Shown: positions 10,386 to 20,460 of the stretch, one piece after another
How the letters are laid out: each line of letters opens with the position of its first letter
Numbering within the stretch: the stretch's first letter is position 1
NCBI GenBank assembly: GCA_963817635.1
Contig: CAWFPR010000005.1
Location: forward strand, 496,001-560,000
DNA length: 64,000 nt
Direction: 5' to 3'
DNA from: CAWFPR01 sp963817635
GTDB taxonomy: Bacteria; Acidobacteriota; Vicinamibacteria; Vicinamibacterales; 2-12-FULL-66-21
Made by a program: the position numbers and the translations under genes
Notes under the pieces: generated by a model
What the model saw: the letters and a program-made list of their open reading frames with translations, nothing else
What the model was told of the DNA's origin: nothing
Database searches by the model: none

Positions 10386-11247
10386 TCAGAAGATGTAAAC
10401 AAAGTTCACGAGCGGCCCGACGAAGAACCCTTCGGTGACGGGCGACGCCAGCGCCAGGTCCGCCGAGAGACGCTCGCCGAAGAACCGCACGCCGCCGGTA
10501 ATCACGGCGTGGCCCCCCTGCCAGAAGTAGTTCTCGGTGATGAATTTCATGTTGCGTCTGGCCTGCGACTCGCCCCCGACCATGAGGACTCCCGCACCGC
10601 CGCCATCACCAGAGTAACCGACCCCGACACCCGCCGTGAACGACGACCTGTCGTCCCCCGTCGTGCCGACGACGTAGGCGATACCACCGAAGCCGCCGGA
10701 GCCCGAGAAGCCGTGGAACACGCCGACGGCGATCTGGGTATTCCGGCGATCGAGCACCTGGATCTTCGGCGTAATCCAGAATGGCCGATCCGATTCTCCG
10801 GCTCCGAAGAACAGCGGGGTACCGCCGCCGATCGAGATCCGGTCCGTGACGCCGACCTGCATGAAAGGCAGGAGGAACTCGTAGACGCCGAGGTAGACCT
10901 GGCCCCGTTTCAGCGACCGTCCCGTGGGTCCGAAGAAGAGCCTCGTGGCGTTGGGATCGGCCGGCTGGAACTCGCCTCCGGCGAGCACGCCGTGTACGGT
11001 CCGCAGCGACAGGATCTCCTCCCGCGCCACCTCACGACCGTGCCGCCCTGCGTTTGGAACAGCACTTCCGTCTCGTCCTGCCGGACAATCTCGCCGTACA
11101 AACGCGAGCCGTCACGCAGGGCGAGCTCGTAGAGCGTCACCGCCTGCGCCTGGATGCGTGCGTCGGCCGGCGTGGGCGTCTGGGCGGACGCTGTCCCGGC
11201 AGGAGCAGCGTGAGTGCGACAAGCGTGAACGCCGACATCCTCTTCAT
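10386..11247 (-). CDS. Exported beta-rich protein, probable outer-membrane type (frameshifted twice)
   Basis: The start is ATG 11247 (MKRMSAFTLVALTLLLPG), preceded by AAGGGAG. The signal peptide joins TASAQTPTPADARIQ in a second frame near 11200, and the protein joins the main frame near 11020 (VAREEILSLRTVHG). The mature part begins with a small SH3-like strand set (YELALRDGSRLYGEIVRQ) and continues as Gly-rich alternating strands (VGVTDRISIGGGTPLFFG) ending ...GPLVNFVYIF with a terminal Phe, as in outer-membrane barrels. About 286 residues in all. No named family was recognised. Confidence 0.6.
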
Positions 11248-11390
11248 GACTGTCTCCCTTGCCGTTTGGCGGCTGCCGCCGCGCGTAGCGGGAATACCAG
11301 GCGCTCCAGCCGGGGCTTCCCGGCGGAACAGGTCCAATATGGGCGCCGGGCGGCTGAGGAGTCGTGAAGCGGGCGTGAAGAAGGGTGAAA

Positions 11391-13328
11391 TCAGCGCGCG
11401 CGGTCGGCGAGCGCGTTCAGGATCGGTCGGAACTCCGCCCGCGCCCGGAGCGATTCGAAGAGCGGCTCGATCGGAATCGTCCATCCGGTGAACGGCAGGC
11501 CGCTCGGCTCCAGAAGCGCGTGGAGCGTCTGGATGACCTCCTCGGGCCGGCCGTGCACGCTGTGAAGGAACGCCTCGGCCAGCGTCGCTTCGCTGGTGCG
11601 TCCGCCCCGTCGAAGGGCATCGATCGCGGCGGCCGCATGGCTGAAGGCGTCCGCGGCGGCTCCGCCATGACCACCCGCGCCGAGAGCCGCGCCGAGTCCG
11701 ACGAGCGAGCGGGCGTGCTCAGGAAAGAGCTCCAGCGCGCTCCGGAACCGGGCGACCGCTTCCGCGGCGTTCCCGGCCTGGAGGGCGGCGAAGCCCATCC
11801 CGTCGTGCGCGTTCATGGCGAACTCCGCCGCATAGAGCTGCGACGGCCCCATGGCGACCTCACGCTCGAATTCGACGTGCGCCTCCGCGGCGTCGCCTCG
11901 CGCGAGCCGCACGAGACCGAGCAGCCAGTGCAGGCCATTGGCCGGATAGCGCTGCCGCAGGTGCGCCTGCCGGTCCTGGACAATCGTGCCTTCCCGCAGG
12001 ACGGACTCCGCCCGATCGAGTGCTCCGCGCGCGATGTGCACCATCGACGCCTCGAAGTGCGCAAACGGGAAGTCCGGATACATCTCCATCGCGCGCGACA
12101 GCGCACGCAGGCGCTCCTCGCCCCAGGCCGCGTGCGCGAGACGGAAGTGGTTGCCCCAGTAAGCCGGCTCGAGCAACACCGCCCGCCGCGCGGACGCCAG
12201 CGCTTCGGTGGCGCGCCCCGCGCTCACCAGCAGGAACGCGAGCGTCGCGTGGGCTTCGGCCAGATCGCGCTCGAGCTCGATGGCGCGACGCACGTGATCG
12301 ATCGCGCGTGCCAGCAGCGCGCCGTCCGGCTTGTTGCCGGCGCGCGACATCTCGTACTCCCAGAACCGGGCGTTCGCCAGGCCCACGTGCGCATGCGCGT
12401 ACCGGCCGTCGAGCGCCACGGCGCGCTCGAAATCCGCGATCGCGCCAGGCACGAGCGCCGCCTCCAGCGATTCCAGCCGCACCCGGCCCTCGGTGAATGC
12501 CTGATACGCTTCGAGGCTGCTCGTCTCGCGCGTCGTCGCGCGAGGACGGCCGTGCGAGCGGGCGGTGCCGAGCGCCTCGCCGAACTGCGCGACGATGCGG
12601 TCCTGCAGCTCGAAGACCTCCTCGAGCAACCCGTCAGCCTTCGCATCGGCCACGGCCTCGCCCGACACGGCATCGATCACGCGCGCGGTGATGCGCAGAC
12701 GCGTGCCGATCCGCTGGAAACTCCCGACAACCGCAAGATCGATCTGCAGATCTGCGCGCAGGGCGGAGACGTCGGCCCCGACACGCCGGACGGCCTCGAC
12801 GACCCGCACGCGATCGATGGTCCGCAGCGAGGCCGCGGCGCGCAGGTCATTGGTGACGGTCTCGGCGATGCCCGACGACAGCCACCCCAGGGCCATGTCG
12901 TTGCTGACGTTGGCGAAGTCGAGGACTGCCGTGACCGCGGCACGGCGCGCGGGAGGCTCGGGTTCGGATGGCGGGTCGCCCGTGTCGAAGACCGGCAGGA
13001 TCTTCTCCACCGGCGCAATGAACCGATAGCCCCGCCGCGCGACGGTCTGGATGTAGGTGGGGTTTGACGAATTGTCGCCGAGCGCCTGGCGAAGCTCCGA
13101 CACCGCCTGGGTCAGCGCGTTGTCGGTGACGGCGACGTCCGGCCAGAGTGCCGCGAACAGTTCGTCCTTCCCGACGAGCGCCGACTGCCGGGGCACCAGA
13201 TACAACAGAAGATCGACGATCTTCGGCGACAGAGGCACCAGCGTGCCGTCCCGGAGGAGCCGGTACGAGGCGGCATCGACCGTGAAGGGCCCGAAGCGGT
13301 AGGACACCGGCGCGGCAGGCGCGGACAT
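11391..13328 (-). CDS. Winged-helix (OmpR/ToxR-type) regulator with TolB-like and TPR domains
   Basis: A 645-residue protein. ATG 13328 (MSAPAAPVSYRFG) is preferred over 13376 because the Trans_reg_C domain begins at once (FGPFTVDAASYRLLRDG...TDNALTQAVSELRQALGD...YIQTVARRGYRFIAP; about residues 10-105). A TolB-like/adenylate-cyclase-associated segment follows (about 130-270, VTAVLDFANVSNDMALGWLSSGIAETVTNDL) and then TPRs to about 600. No TM segment is obvious, unlike CadC. Such CadC-like TPR regulators are numerous in Acidobacteriota and their ligands are mostly unknown. It diverges from the LD-carboxypeptidase gene, a plausible but unproven target. Confidence 0.85.
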   Translation of the reverse strand: MSAPAAPVSYRFGPFTVDAASYRLLRDGTLVPLSPKIVDLLLYLVPRQSALVGKDELFAALWPDVAVTDNALTQAVSELRQALGDNSSNPTYIQTVARRGYRFIAPVEKILPVFDTGDPPSEPEPPARRAAVTAVLDFANVSNDMALGWLSSGIAETVTNDLRAAASLRTIDRVRVVEAVRRVGADVSALRADLQIDLAVVGSFQRIGTRLRITARVIDAVSGEAVADAKADGLLEEVFELQDRIVAQFGEALGTARSHGRPRATTRETSSLEAYQAFTEGRVRLESLEAALVPGAIADFERAVALDGRYAHAHVGLANARFWEYEMSRAGNKPDGALLARAIDHVRRAIELERDLAEAHATLAFLLVSAGRATEALASARRAVLLEPAYWGNHFRLAHAAWGEERLRALSRAMEMYPDFPFAHFEASMVHIARGALDRAESVLREGTIVQDRQAHLRQRYPANGLHWLLGLVRLARGDAAEAHVEFEREVAMGPSQLYAAEFAMNAHDGMGFAALQAGNAAEAVARFRSALELFPEHARSLVGLGAALGAGGHGGAAADAFSHAAAAIDALRRGGRTSEATLAEAFLHSVHGRPEEVIQTLHALLEPSGLPFTGWTIPIEPLFESLRARAEFRPILNALADRAR

Positions 13329-13412
13329 GTGAGCCGAAATTCTACTACCGCGTGCTCCGGGGCGTGCGGCTGCCACAGCGCTCTTCGCGTGACGCGCATC
13401 GGCGCCACACAG

Positions 13413-13418
13413 TAGAAT
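13413..13418 (+). promoter_or_regulatory. Candidate -10 element, leaderless start of LD-carboxypeptidase
   Basis: TAGAAT is followed by exactly six bases and then the ATG at 13425. There is no Shine-Dalgarno in the gap, so a transcript starting at the normal distance would begin at the start codon. Confidence 0.42.
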
Positions 13419-13424
13419 CCGGCC

Positions 13425-14476
13425 ATGGATCGACGCACGTTTCTTGGTTCAGCAGCCGCGGCCGCCGGCGCCGCCTCGTTCGGGATTCCGCGCCTCGCTT
13501 CGGCACAGGCGCCGCCAGGCATCGGTCAAGCCGAAAAGGCTCTCGCCAGGCGATACCGTCGCGTTCGTCGCGCCGGCCAATGCCACCTTCAACGCCGTGG
13601 ACCTGCAGATTGCCGTGGAATCGCTCGAGGCGCTCGGGCTCGAAGGTGAAGGTCGGCCGTCACGTGCTCGACCGGCACGGCTACCTGGCCGGCCAGGACA
13701 AGGACCGGGCGGCCGACATCAACACGTTCTTTGCCGACCGGAGCGTCAGCGCCGTCCTGCCACTGCGAGGCGGATGGGGCAGCAGCCGCGTGCTGCCGTA
13801 CCTGGATTTCGACGTCATCCGGCGCAACCCCAAGCTCGTCGTCGGCTACAGCGATATCAGCGCGCTCCTCCTGGGCATTCACGCCAGGACCGGTCTCGTG
13901 ACGTTCCACGGCCCGAACGGCATGGGCCGGTGGGACGAATACTCGGTGGACTACTTCAAGCGCGTGGTGATGCAGGGGGAGGCCGTCACCTTCGACAATC
14001 CTCACGCGCTCTCCGATCGCAACGTGCTCACCCAGACCGAGAACCGGACCCAGATCATCAAGGGCGGCAAGGCCCGCGGGCGGCTGCTCGGCGGCAACCT
14101 CACCGTGCTGACGACGATCATCGGATCGCCCTACCTGCCCGCGTGGGACGGCGCCATTTTCTTCTGCGAGGACGTGAGCGAGGGCTATTACCGGATCGAT
14201 CGCATGCTGACGCAGTTGAAGCTCGCCGGTGTGCTGTCGAAGATCAAGGGATTCATCTTCGGCACCTGCTCCGAGTGTTCGCCGGGAGACGACAACTTCG
14301 CCGCCCTGACGCTTGGCGAGATCTTCGCCGACCACATCGAGCCGCTGGGGATTCCAGCCTGGAGCGGCGCGATGATCGGCCACGGCATGCCGCAGTGGAC
14401 GCTGCCCGAGGGTATCGAGGTCGAGATGGATGCCGACGCGGGAACCATCCGGATGCTCGAACCGGGTGTCGCCTGA
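13425..14476 (+). CDS. LD-carboxypeptidase / MccF-like S66 peptidase with Tat signal (frameshifted)
   Basis: About 350 residues after correction. The N-terminus MDRRTFLGSAAAAAG is a Tat-type signal ending ASAQA. Two extra G residues, near 13526 and 13645, split the N-terminal domain over three frames (GIG joins VKPKRLSPGDTVAFVAP; ALGL joins KVKVGRHVLDRHGYLAG). The main frame carries the S66 catalytic elements: Ser in GYSDISALL, Glu in CEDVSEGYYRIDRML and His in GHGMPQWTLPEG. These enzymes cleave the L-lysyl/DAP-D-Ala bond of murein tetrapeptide (cell-wall recycling) or inactivate microcin C-like compounds. A Tat signal suggests a periplasmic site. It is divergent from the winged-helix regulator. 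Confidence 0.82.
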
Positions 14477-14492
14477 CGCGGCCGGACAAGTC

Positions 14493-16715
14493 TCACGACA
14501 GGTCAGGAGCGCGCCCGGAGTCGCTGACTTCGAGCGCGCCCTTTTCTGGCGGGTCGAACGAAATGGACTCGATCGCGTCGCCTTCGAGAATCCGATCCAT
14601 CCGGTCGAGCGGCCCCACGTCTCCAAACACCGTGTACTCGTAGTCGAGCCGCGGATTGTCGACGACGTTGAAGTAGAACTGCGCGTCTCCCGTGTCCCGC
14701 CCCCGCGTCGAGAGGCCCACCGACCCGCGTGTATTGCCGATGAGACTGATTTCGTCGCGCACGTAGGGGCCGTCCCCGGCGTATTCATTCGCGCCGGGGC
14801 TGCCTCCCTGCAACACGAAGTTCGGGACGATCCGGTGAATGGTCAGGCCGGTGTAGTAGCCCGCCCTCGCCAGCCGGAGGAAGCGGACGCTCATCAGGGG
14901 CGCGGAATCCGGGTGCAGGTGGAGTGCGAGGACCTTGCCACTCGTGAACGTGACGCGCGCCGTGAGCTTCGCCGCGTCCTCGAGCTCCGCCGTCGTCGGT
15001 GGTGACGGCCTGGGCAGGAGACGCGGAGCAATCTCCTGCGGCCGCCCGGTCCATTTCTGGAGGATGGATGCGGCCGCCATCGCGACCGGGATGTCGAAAT
15101 CGTCCAGCAGGGGGACCAGCGCGGCGGCGCGGTCGCTGCGGGCGAACTCGTCGATCCGGGCCAGCAGGGCGAGACGCGCATCCCGCGACGTCTCCTTCTT
15201 CTCGTCCGTGACGCGTGTGAGCGCGTCCAGCAGCGCGTCTGTCAGGGCTGCGGTCGGCGTCTCGCCCTTCAACTCGTTGGCGGCGGTCCGAAGGAGCTGA
15301 TAGTCGTCCTGGCCAAGGGCTGACACGAAGAACGGAGCGGCCTCGGCGCCCTTCAACCGGTGGAGGGCCGCCAGGGTCGCCTCCCGCACGTTCGGATGCG
15401 AATCGTAGGCGAGCCGCTCGAGCGCGATCGCGTCGTTCATGATCGCCGCCGCGCGCGCCGCATACATCCGGACCTGCCACACCGGGTGCGAGAGGTGTCC
15501 GGTCATGGCAATCGCGGCCCGATCGGGCGCTCTCTTAGCCAGCGCGACGAGCGCATGCGAGGCGCGGTGCCACTCGCGGGCCGGCGGACTGCGGAGATCG
15601 AGCGTGAGCCAGTCGGTGACGTTCTGATCCGTCCTGCAGGCGTCGCCGAGCGCGTCGATGGCAACCAGGACGACCGGCAGATCGGGGTCGCGCAGCACGT
15701 CGAGAAGCCGGGAGCAGCCGGTCGTCGCCGCCTCCGTGCGCGTCCAGGCGCGCACGGCCTCGACGCGCACCGTCAGCGACGAGTCGGACAACAGGTTCGA
15801 GAGCAGGCTGGTGCGTTCCTCGCCAACGACAGGCGATCCCGCTCCGGCCAGCGCCGTCACCGCGAGGCGCTTCAGGTCCGGGTTGGTGGATGTCACCGCC
15901 TCCCGCAGCGTCTCCTCGTTCACCGCCCGGGCCGCGATGAGCGCGGCCAGGGCATTCACGCGGGCGGGGCCGGGAAAGCGGACCGAATCCGTGACAATCC
16001 GGCGCAGTGCCTCGACACTCCCGTCACCGGGCGGCGCCAGCTTCCCGCTGATCCTGGCCAGCGACTCGAAGGCACGCGTGACCTCCGGGGAGAGCAGCCC
16101 GCGAGGGACGGAGTCGGCGCTGACCTGTTTCAACGCGGTGAGCAGGAACGCGTCGGCGGTGCGCACCTGATCGGCGCGGACATAGGGCAGCCGTCCGAGC
16201 GCGCGCGCGATCGGACGGAGCGCGGCGAACTGCTCCGGGCCGGTTTTCCCCAGGCTCGCCTGTCCTGCGAGCACGAGCGCCTCGAGGACTCCCTGGACCT
16301 GCTGCCCGGCCGAATCGAGCGCCAGCGGCTCGCCGCGCAGCGACTGCGCGAGGGCGGTCGCGGCCTCACCGGCGACTGGTGGTGATCCGAGATACTGGAG
16401 GATCGTGGCGGTGTAGTCCCGGCTCTCGTACCGGCCGAGCGCGCGGATGGCTGCGGCCTGCACCCGCGCATCGCCGGACCGCGCAAGGTCCACGAGGGCC
16501 TTCGCATCCTGCGCGAGCGATTCGCGAAGCGCATCGATGGCCGGCGTGTGCAAGCCGGCCGGGAGCGTCATCCGGCGATCTTCCGCCGCCATGATCAGGA
16601 GGCGGGCGTCGGCGATCGGTGCGGAGCGCCTCTGGGCAGGACCCGACACCAGCACGGCGGGGCGGACGAGGCCGAGCAGGACGAAAACAACAGCCAGGTT
16701 CAGGGTGTTCACCAT
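14493..16715 (-). CDS. HEAT-repeat protein with C-terminal cyclophilin-type peptidyl-prolyl isomerase domain
   Basis: The start is placed at ATG 16715 (MVNTLNLAVVFVLLG) because GCAGGATTG precedes it and a signal peptide follows directly; 16742 is an alternative. About 740 residues. After the signal come repeated helical pairs with HEAT/PBS character (VQAAAIRALGRYES, LKRLAVTALAGAG, VREATLAALHRLKG) to about residue 560. The rest is a cyclophilin domain: FLRLARAGYYTGLTIHRIVPNFVLQ (the IHRIVPNF Arg is the catalytic position), GSVGLSTRGRDTGDAQFYFN and TVFGDV. It isomerises prolyl bonds, presumably in the periplasm. It lies 34 bases downstream of the M49 peptidase stop, in the same orientation. Confidence 0.88.
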   Translation of the reverse strand: MVNTLNLAVVFVLLGLVRPAVLVSGPAQRRSAPIADARLLIMAAEDRRMTLPAGLHTPAIDALRESLAQDAKALVDLARSGDARVQAAAIRALGRYESRDYTATILQYLGSPPVAGEAATALAQSLRGEPLALDSAGQQVQGVLEALVLAGQASLGKTGPEQFAALRPIARALGRLPYVRADQVRTADAFLLTALKQVSADSVPRGLLSPEVTRAFESLARISGKLAPPGDGSVEALRRIVTDSVRFPGPARVNALAALIAARAVNEETLREAVTSTNPDLKRLAVTALAGAGSPVVGEERTSLLSNLLSDSSLTVRVEAVRAWTRTEAATTGCSRLLDVLRDPDLPVVLVAIDALGDACRTDQNVTDWLTLDLRSPPAREWHRASHALVALAKRAPDRAAIAMTGHLSHPVWQVRMYAARAAAIMNDAIALERLAYDSHPNVREATLAALHRLKGAEAAPFFVSALGQDDYQLLRTAANELKGETPTAALTDALLDALTRVTDEKKETSRDARLALLARIDEFARSDRAAALVPLLDDFDIPVAMAAASILQKWTGRPQEIAPRLLPRPSPPTTAELEDAAKLTARVTFTSGKVLALHLHPDSAPLMSVRFLRLARAGYYTGLTIHRIVPNFVLQGGSPGANEYAGDGPYVRDEISLIGNTRGSVGLSTRGRDTGDAQFYFNVVDNPRLDYEYTVFGDVGPLDRMDRILEGDAIESISFDPPEKGALEVSDSGRAPDLS

Positions 16716-16749
16716 CAATCCTGCGTCGGTCCGTCGCGCCACACCGACG

Positions 16750-18820
16750 CTATTTCCTCCGGCCTGAATACTCCAGCATCTGGGTCGTGAGGTCCAGTGG
16801 ATACGAGATCTTCACGTCGGTGATGCGTCCGTCGCTGGAGGTCACCGGCTGGAGTCGCGGCTGGACGAATCCGGTGTAGGACGGCATGTTCAGGTGATCG
16901 ACCCGTGCGACCACCTCGTCGCGGAGCTTCGCGTCGAAATGCACGCCGTACGTGTCGAAGAGCGCCCTGGCCGCTTCGTAGTCCCCTTCGGACTTGATCC
17001 GCTGCACCTCGGCGAGAAGCCGGCCCACGCCGTCCTGGAACTGCTTCGGGTCGCCCATCACGTAGTAGGTCTTCCCGTCGCGCTCGCGCACGTCAATCGC
17101 CTTCGAGTTGGCCATCAGCCACCGCACGATCATCTGGCGGTTGCGCATGTGGTCTTCCTCGATCTGCGTCCCTTCGCGCACGCGGCGCAGTTGCACGAGC
17201 GCGTTCCTCGTGTAGCCCTCATATTCCGCCTGCACGATCTCATGCTGATCCGAGGCGTTGAGCAGGCCGAGCTCCGCCAGCTTCGGATCCGGCAGGAAGA
17301 ACAGGGCCACCAGATCCGCGCGCGCTTCCTCGAGCGCCGAGGTACTGCTCCTTCAGGAGCGACTGCGGCGTCGTGCCCTGGAGGCGTTCGGACAGCTTCC
17401 CCGACGCATGGCCAATCACCTCGTGGAGATCGGTGGTCAGCTCGCCCGCCAGGCTGCTCCACTTCTCGGCACGCGCCGCTTCGTCGGGTGACCACGCGAA
17501 CTCGCGCCGGAACTCCTCCGAGGTGGACTTGTCGTAGGCCTCGTTGACGTTGCTCAGCGAGACGGACTTGCTGCCGTACTTCTCGCGGATGTCCTGGTCG
17601 TTGGGCAGGTTGATCCCGACCGGCGTAATCGGTCCGGAATCACCCGCTTCGACCACCACGTCGATCGCATTGGCGGTAATCCCGTGAACGCCCTGTTTGC
17701 GATAGGACGGCGACCAGGGCATGCGGTCCTCGAACCACTGCGCGTCGGCCGCCAGCTTCCGGATCCCCTCGGTCTTCTCGCGGTTGACATAGAAGACGAG
17801 CGATTCCCACGAACCCTTCACCCCGCGGGCGTCCATGTAGACTTCGAGGAAGCCATTGATGGTGTCGACCGGCGACGCTTTGTCGCGCACCCATGCAATG
17901 TCGTACGCGACGCGATCGGCCGTCTCGCCGGTTTCGTAGAACCTGATGAGCGCCTGCAACGCCGTGGCCATCTCAGGGGTCGCGTACGGAATAGCGGCCG
18001 TCAGGTGCGCGACGATCTGCCGAATCTGCCTGTCATAGTGGCCCCCGACCCGGTACACCTCCTCCACGATCCTGCCGTTCCGCTTTACGACCCGGGAGTT
18101 CAGCGGATACTTTTCCCTGAAGCCATCCAGGTCCTTCATCGTCACGCCGACATACAGGTTGTTGGCGCTCGACGACAGGATGTCCTTGCCCGGTCCGGGC
18201 GTCTTGTTCGTGACGATCGCATCCACCGTGGCATCGAAGAAGAGTGGTTGCATCCGCGCGAGCATGGCATCGAGCGTCTCGCCGTCCTTCAACGGGAACG
18301 TCGCGCCACCTTTGAGGGCCGCGTGCGCCGCGGCCACGAACGCCCTGGGATCGGCCCTGAGCACGAACTTCCGGGCCGTCAGGTTGTTGTAAGGCCCCGT
18401 GTTCAGCCAGAAGAGTTTCGTGTAGCGCTCGATTTCGCCGAGGGTCCCCGGATCGATCTCCGACGCGTGGGTGAGGATTTCCTCGAGCACGTCCCGCATC
18501 TCGAGGTTGTGCGCGTAGCGCTGGTCGTAGTAGATGTCGCGGCCGGCAAGCGCGGCCTCGTACAGATGCCAGATCAGGATCTTCTGATCGAGCGGCAGCG
18601 CGCCGAAGCCGTCGGCATACAACTGCGTCACCGCCGCATCGTCTATCCGCTCGAGCAGGTACTTGCGGTCGGGCGGCGGCGCCTGCCGCTCGTCCGCCGC
18701 GCGCATCGTGTCGGTCGCCGGCGTGTTGTCCTCGCCGCCCCGCGCCATTCCCGCAGCTGTCGTGAGTCCCACCGTGGCCAGTGCTCCCATGAATACGACC
18801 AGAAACGATCTGGCCTGCAT
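16750..18820 (-). CDS. Dipeptidyl-peptidase III family (M49) metallopeptidase, exported (frameshifted)
   Basis: About 690 residues. A signal peptide (MQARSFLVVFMGALATVG...) precedes the catalytic region. Zinc ligands are HEVIGH in TTDLHEVIGHASGKL and, after the frame break, the Glu in ALEEARADLVALFFLPD. This is the HExxGH plus EEARAD signature of M49. The break near 17340 is one extra C (KEQY joins SALEEARADL). In databases such proteins are sometimes mislabelled dihydrofolate reductase. M49 enzymes release N-terminal dipeptides; an exported version would serve peptide scavenging. It is followed by the HEAT-cyclophilin gene. A TAAGAT element sits just upstream of the ATG. Confidence 0.85.
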
Positions 18821-18828
18821 GACAATCG

Positions 18829-18834
18829 ATCTTA
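18829..18834 (-). promoter_or_regulatory. Candidate -10 element of the M49 peptidase gene
   Basis: On the minus strand TAAGAT is followed by eight bases and the ATG at 18820. No Shine-Dalgarno is seen, so transcription would begin within one or two bases of the start codon. Confidence 0.35.
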
Positions 18835-18896
18835 TCCGGTCCCTGGCGGCCGGTTCTGGACGACGCGCGTTGCCCGGCCAGCTAGACCCCTGGGCT

Positions 18897-18951
18897 AGCA
18901 GGACGGCTGAAAGATGCCGGCCTGATGGATGCTTTTTTCAGCCGTCCTGCT
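18897..18951. terminator. 16-bp inverted repeat, possible terminator or mRNA 3'-end hairpin
   Basis: AGCAGGACGGCTGAAA at 18897-18912 is perfectly complementary to 18936-18951, with a 23-base loop. The right arm contains the TGA stop (18938-18940) and last codons of the beta-CASP enzyme gene on the minus strand. A run of six T (plus strand) lies at the loop side of the right arm. The hairpin lies after the stop of the minus-strand gene and upstream of the M49 gene promoter, so it may separate the two transcripts. Confidence 0.5.
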
Positions 18952-20404
18952 GGGTGAGCTCGACCGTCTCCCGGTACTCGGGCATCTTCGTTGGCCAGCC
19001 GAGCTGCTCCTTGATCGTGCCGCTCAGCGCCTCCATCGCGTCCGGCTCGCCGTGGACGATGAAGGTCCTCGCCGGCGGACGCGTGAACCCGCCAAGCCAC
19101 CGCATGATCTCTCCCGAATCGGCATGCGCCGACATGGATCCGATCGACTCGACCTGCGCACTGACGGGTACGTCCTGTCCGTGGATCCGAACCGACCGGG
19201 CGCCTTCGACAAGCTGGCGTCCACGGGTGCCGGCGGCCTGGAAGCCCACGAGGAGGACGGTATTGCGCGAGTCCGGCAGGCCGGCCGCCAGATGGTTGAG
19301 CACGCGGCCGCCGGTCGCCATGCCGCTCGCCGAGATGATGATGGCGGGCTGTTTCGACTGAGTCAGCTGCCGTGATTCCTGGCCGGTCGGGACCGTGCGG
19401 AAACGCTCGGTGCAGAACGCGCAAAGCTGCCGCTCGCGCTCGGCGTGCCTGCGCCGCGCCTCGTGCGAATTGTCGCGGTCGGCCGGCCCGTGCGGCGCCT
19501 TGTCGTCGCGCGCTTCGGGCTGCATGTCGGGATCGAGTTCCTGGACGCGCTGCGTGTATCGCGCCAGGGCGTCGATGGCCATCGGGCTGTCGAGGAAGAC
19601 CGGCAGCACGGGAATCTGCTGCCTGGCCTCGAGCCGTCGCAACCAGTAGATCACCTCTTCGACACGGCCGATGGCAAACGACGGGATGATGACGCGGCCC
19701 CCGCGCGCGGCGGTCGTCTTGATGATCCCGGCGAGCTTCTCCCCATCGTCATCCGGTTCGTGGAGGCGATTGCCATAGGTGGATTCGACGAGCAGGTAGT
19801 CGGTTTCGTCCACCATCGTGGGATCCGGCAGCACGGGCCGGCTGAAGCGGCCGAGATCGCCTCCGAAGAGAATCGTCAGCCCCCCGGTTCGAACCCGTGC
19901 GTACGAGGATCCGAGCAGGTGCCCGGCGTTGATGAACTCCACTTCGATGTCGCCGGCGACCGGTACCGGCCGGTCGTACCCGACGGGCTGCAGCTGCGAC
20001 AGCGCGCGGAAGGCATCGGTTTCGCCATAGAGCGGCAGGGCGGGCGTATGTTTGGAGTAGCCGTGCCGGTTTGCGTTTTCGGCGTCCTCTTCCTGTATCC
20101 GTCCGGAATCCGGCAGCACAATCCGGCAGAGGTCCTGCGTGCCGGCGGTGCAGAACACGCGGCCCCGGAATCCCTGCGCCACCAGGCGCGGAAGGTACCC
20201 GCAGTGGTCCAGGTGAGCGTGGGTGAGGATGATGGCGTCGATGTCGGTCGCCGCGATCGGCAGAGTCTGCCAGTTGCGCTCGCGCAGCTCCTTGAGCCCC
20301 TGGAATAGACCGGCGTCCACGAGAACTTTCGCGGTGCCCGTGTCGAGCAGGTATTTCGATCCGGTGACGGTCCGTGCCGCTCCCAGGAATGTGATTGACG
20401 CCAT
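18938..20404 (-). CDS. MBL-fold beta-CASP metallohydrolase (RNA-processing type)
   Basis: 488 residues, intact. The metallo-beta-lactamase core shows HAHLDHCG (about residues 60-67; HxHxDH metal site), further metal ligands near AGHLLGSS and GGDLGRF, then STYGNRLHE. The beta-CASP region includes VIIPSFAIGRVEEVIYWLR and SGMATGGRVLNHL, and the C-terminal motif is IGSMSAHAD. This matches the CPSF73/YsiH-like group, known or predicted as ribonucleases. The middle stretch around residues 285-335 is unusually charged and contains CAFC. It is the only gene in its transcription unit. The start is ATG 20404 (MASITFLGAARTVTGS), a typical family N-terminus. Confidence 0.9.
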   Translation of the reverse strand: MASITFLGAARTVTGSKYLLDTGTAKVLVDAGLFQGLKELRERNWQTLPIAATDIDAIILTHAHLDHCGYLPRLVAQGFRGRVFCTAGTQDLCRIVLPDSGRIQEEDAENANRHGYSKHTPALPLYGETDAFRALSQLQPVGYDRPVPVAGDIEVEFINAGHLLGSSYARVRTGGLTILFGGDLGRFSRPVLPDPTMVDETDYLLVESTYGNRLHEPDDDGEKLAGIIKTTAARGGRVIIPSFAIGRVEEVIYWLRRLEARQQIPVLPVFLDSPMAIDALARYTQRVQELDPDMQPEARDDKAPHGPADRDNSHEARRRHAERERQLCAFCTERFRTVPTGQESRQLTQSKQPAIIISASGMATGGRVLNHLAAGLPDSRNTVLLVGFQAAGTRGRQLVEGARSVRIHGQDVPVSAQVESIGSMSAHADSGEIMRWLGGFTRPPARTFIVHGEPDAMEALSGTIKEQLGWPTKMPEYRETVELTQQDG

Positions 20405-20432
20405 GAAGTCTGAGCCGTCCCTTCTTCGTGAA

Positions 20433-20460
20433 GCCTGAACTCTGAGCCCTGATTCCTACG
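20433..20460. repeat. Degenerate heptamer-period array
   Basis: Successive 7-mers GCCTGAA, CTCTGAG, CCCTGAT and TCCTACG share a NNCTGAN core for the first three units. The array fills the gap between two minus-strand genes and its last bases reach the stop codon of the PLP enzyme. Similar period-7 stretches occur at 62069 and 63276. Confidence 0.45.

Noticed and set aside
11300..11390. tRNA or small RNA in the gap before the winged-helix gene stop
   Set aside because: No cloverleaf arms or CCA; no strong hairpin with a T tract.
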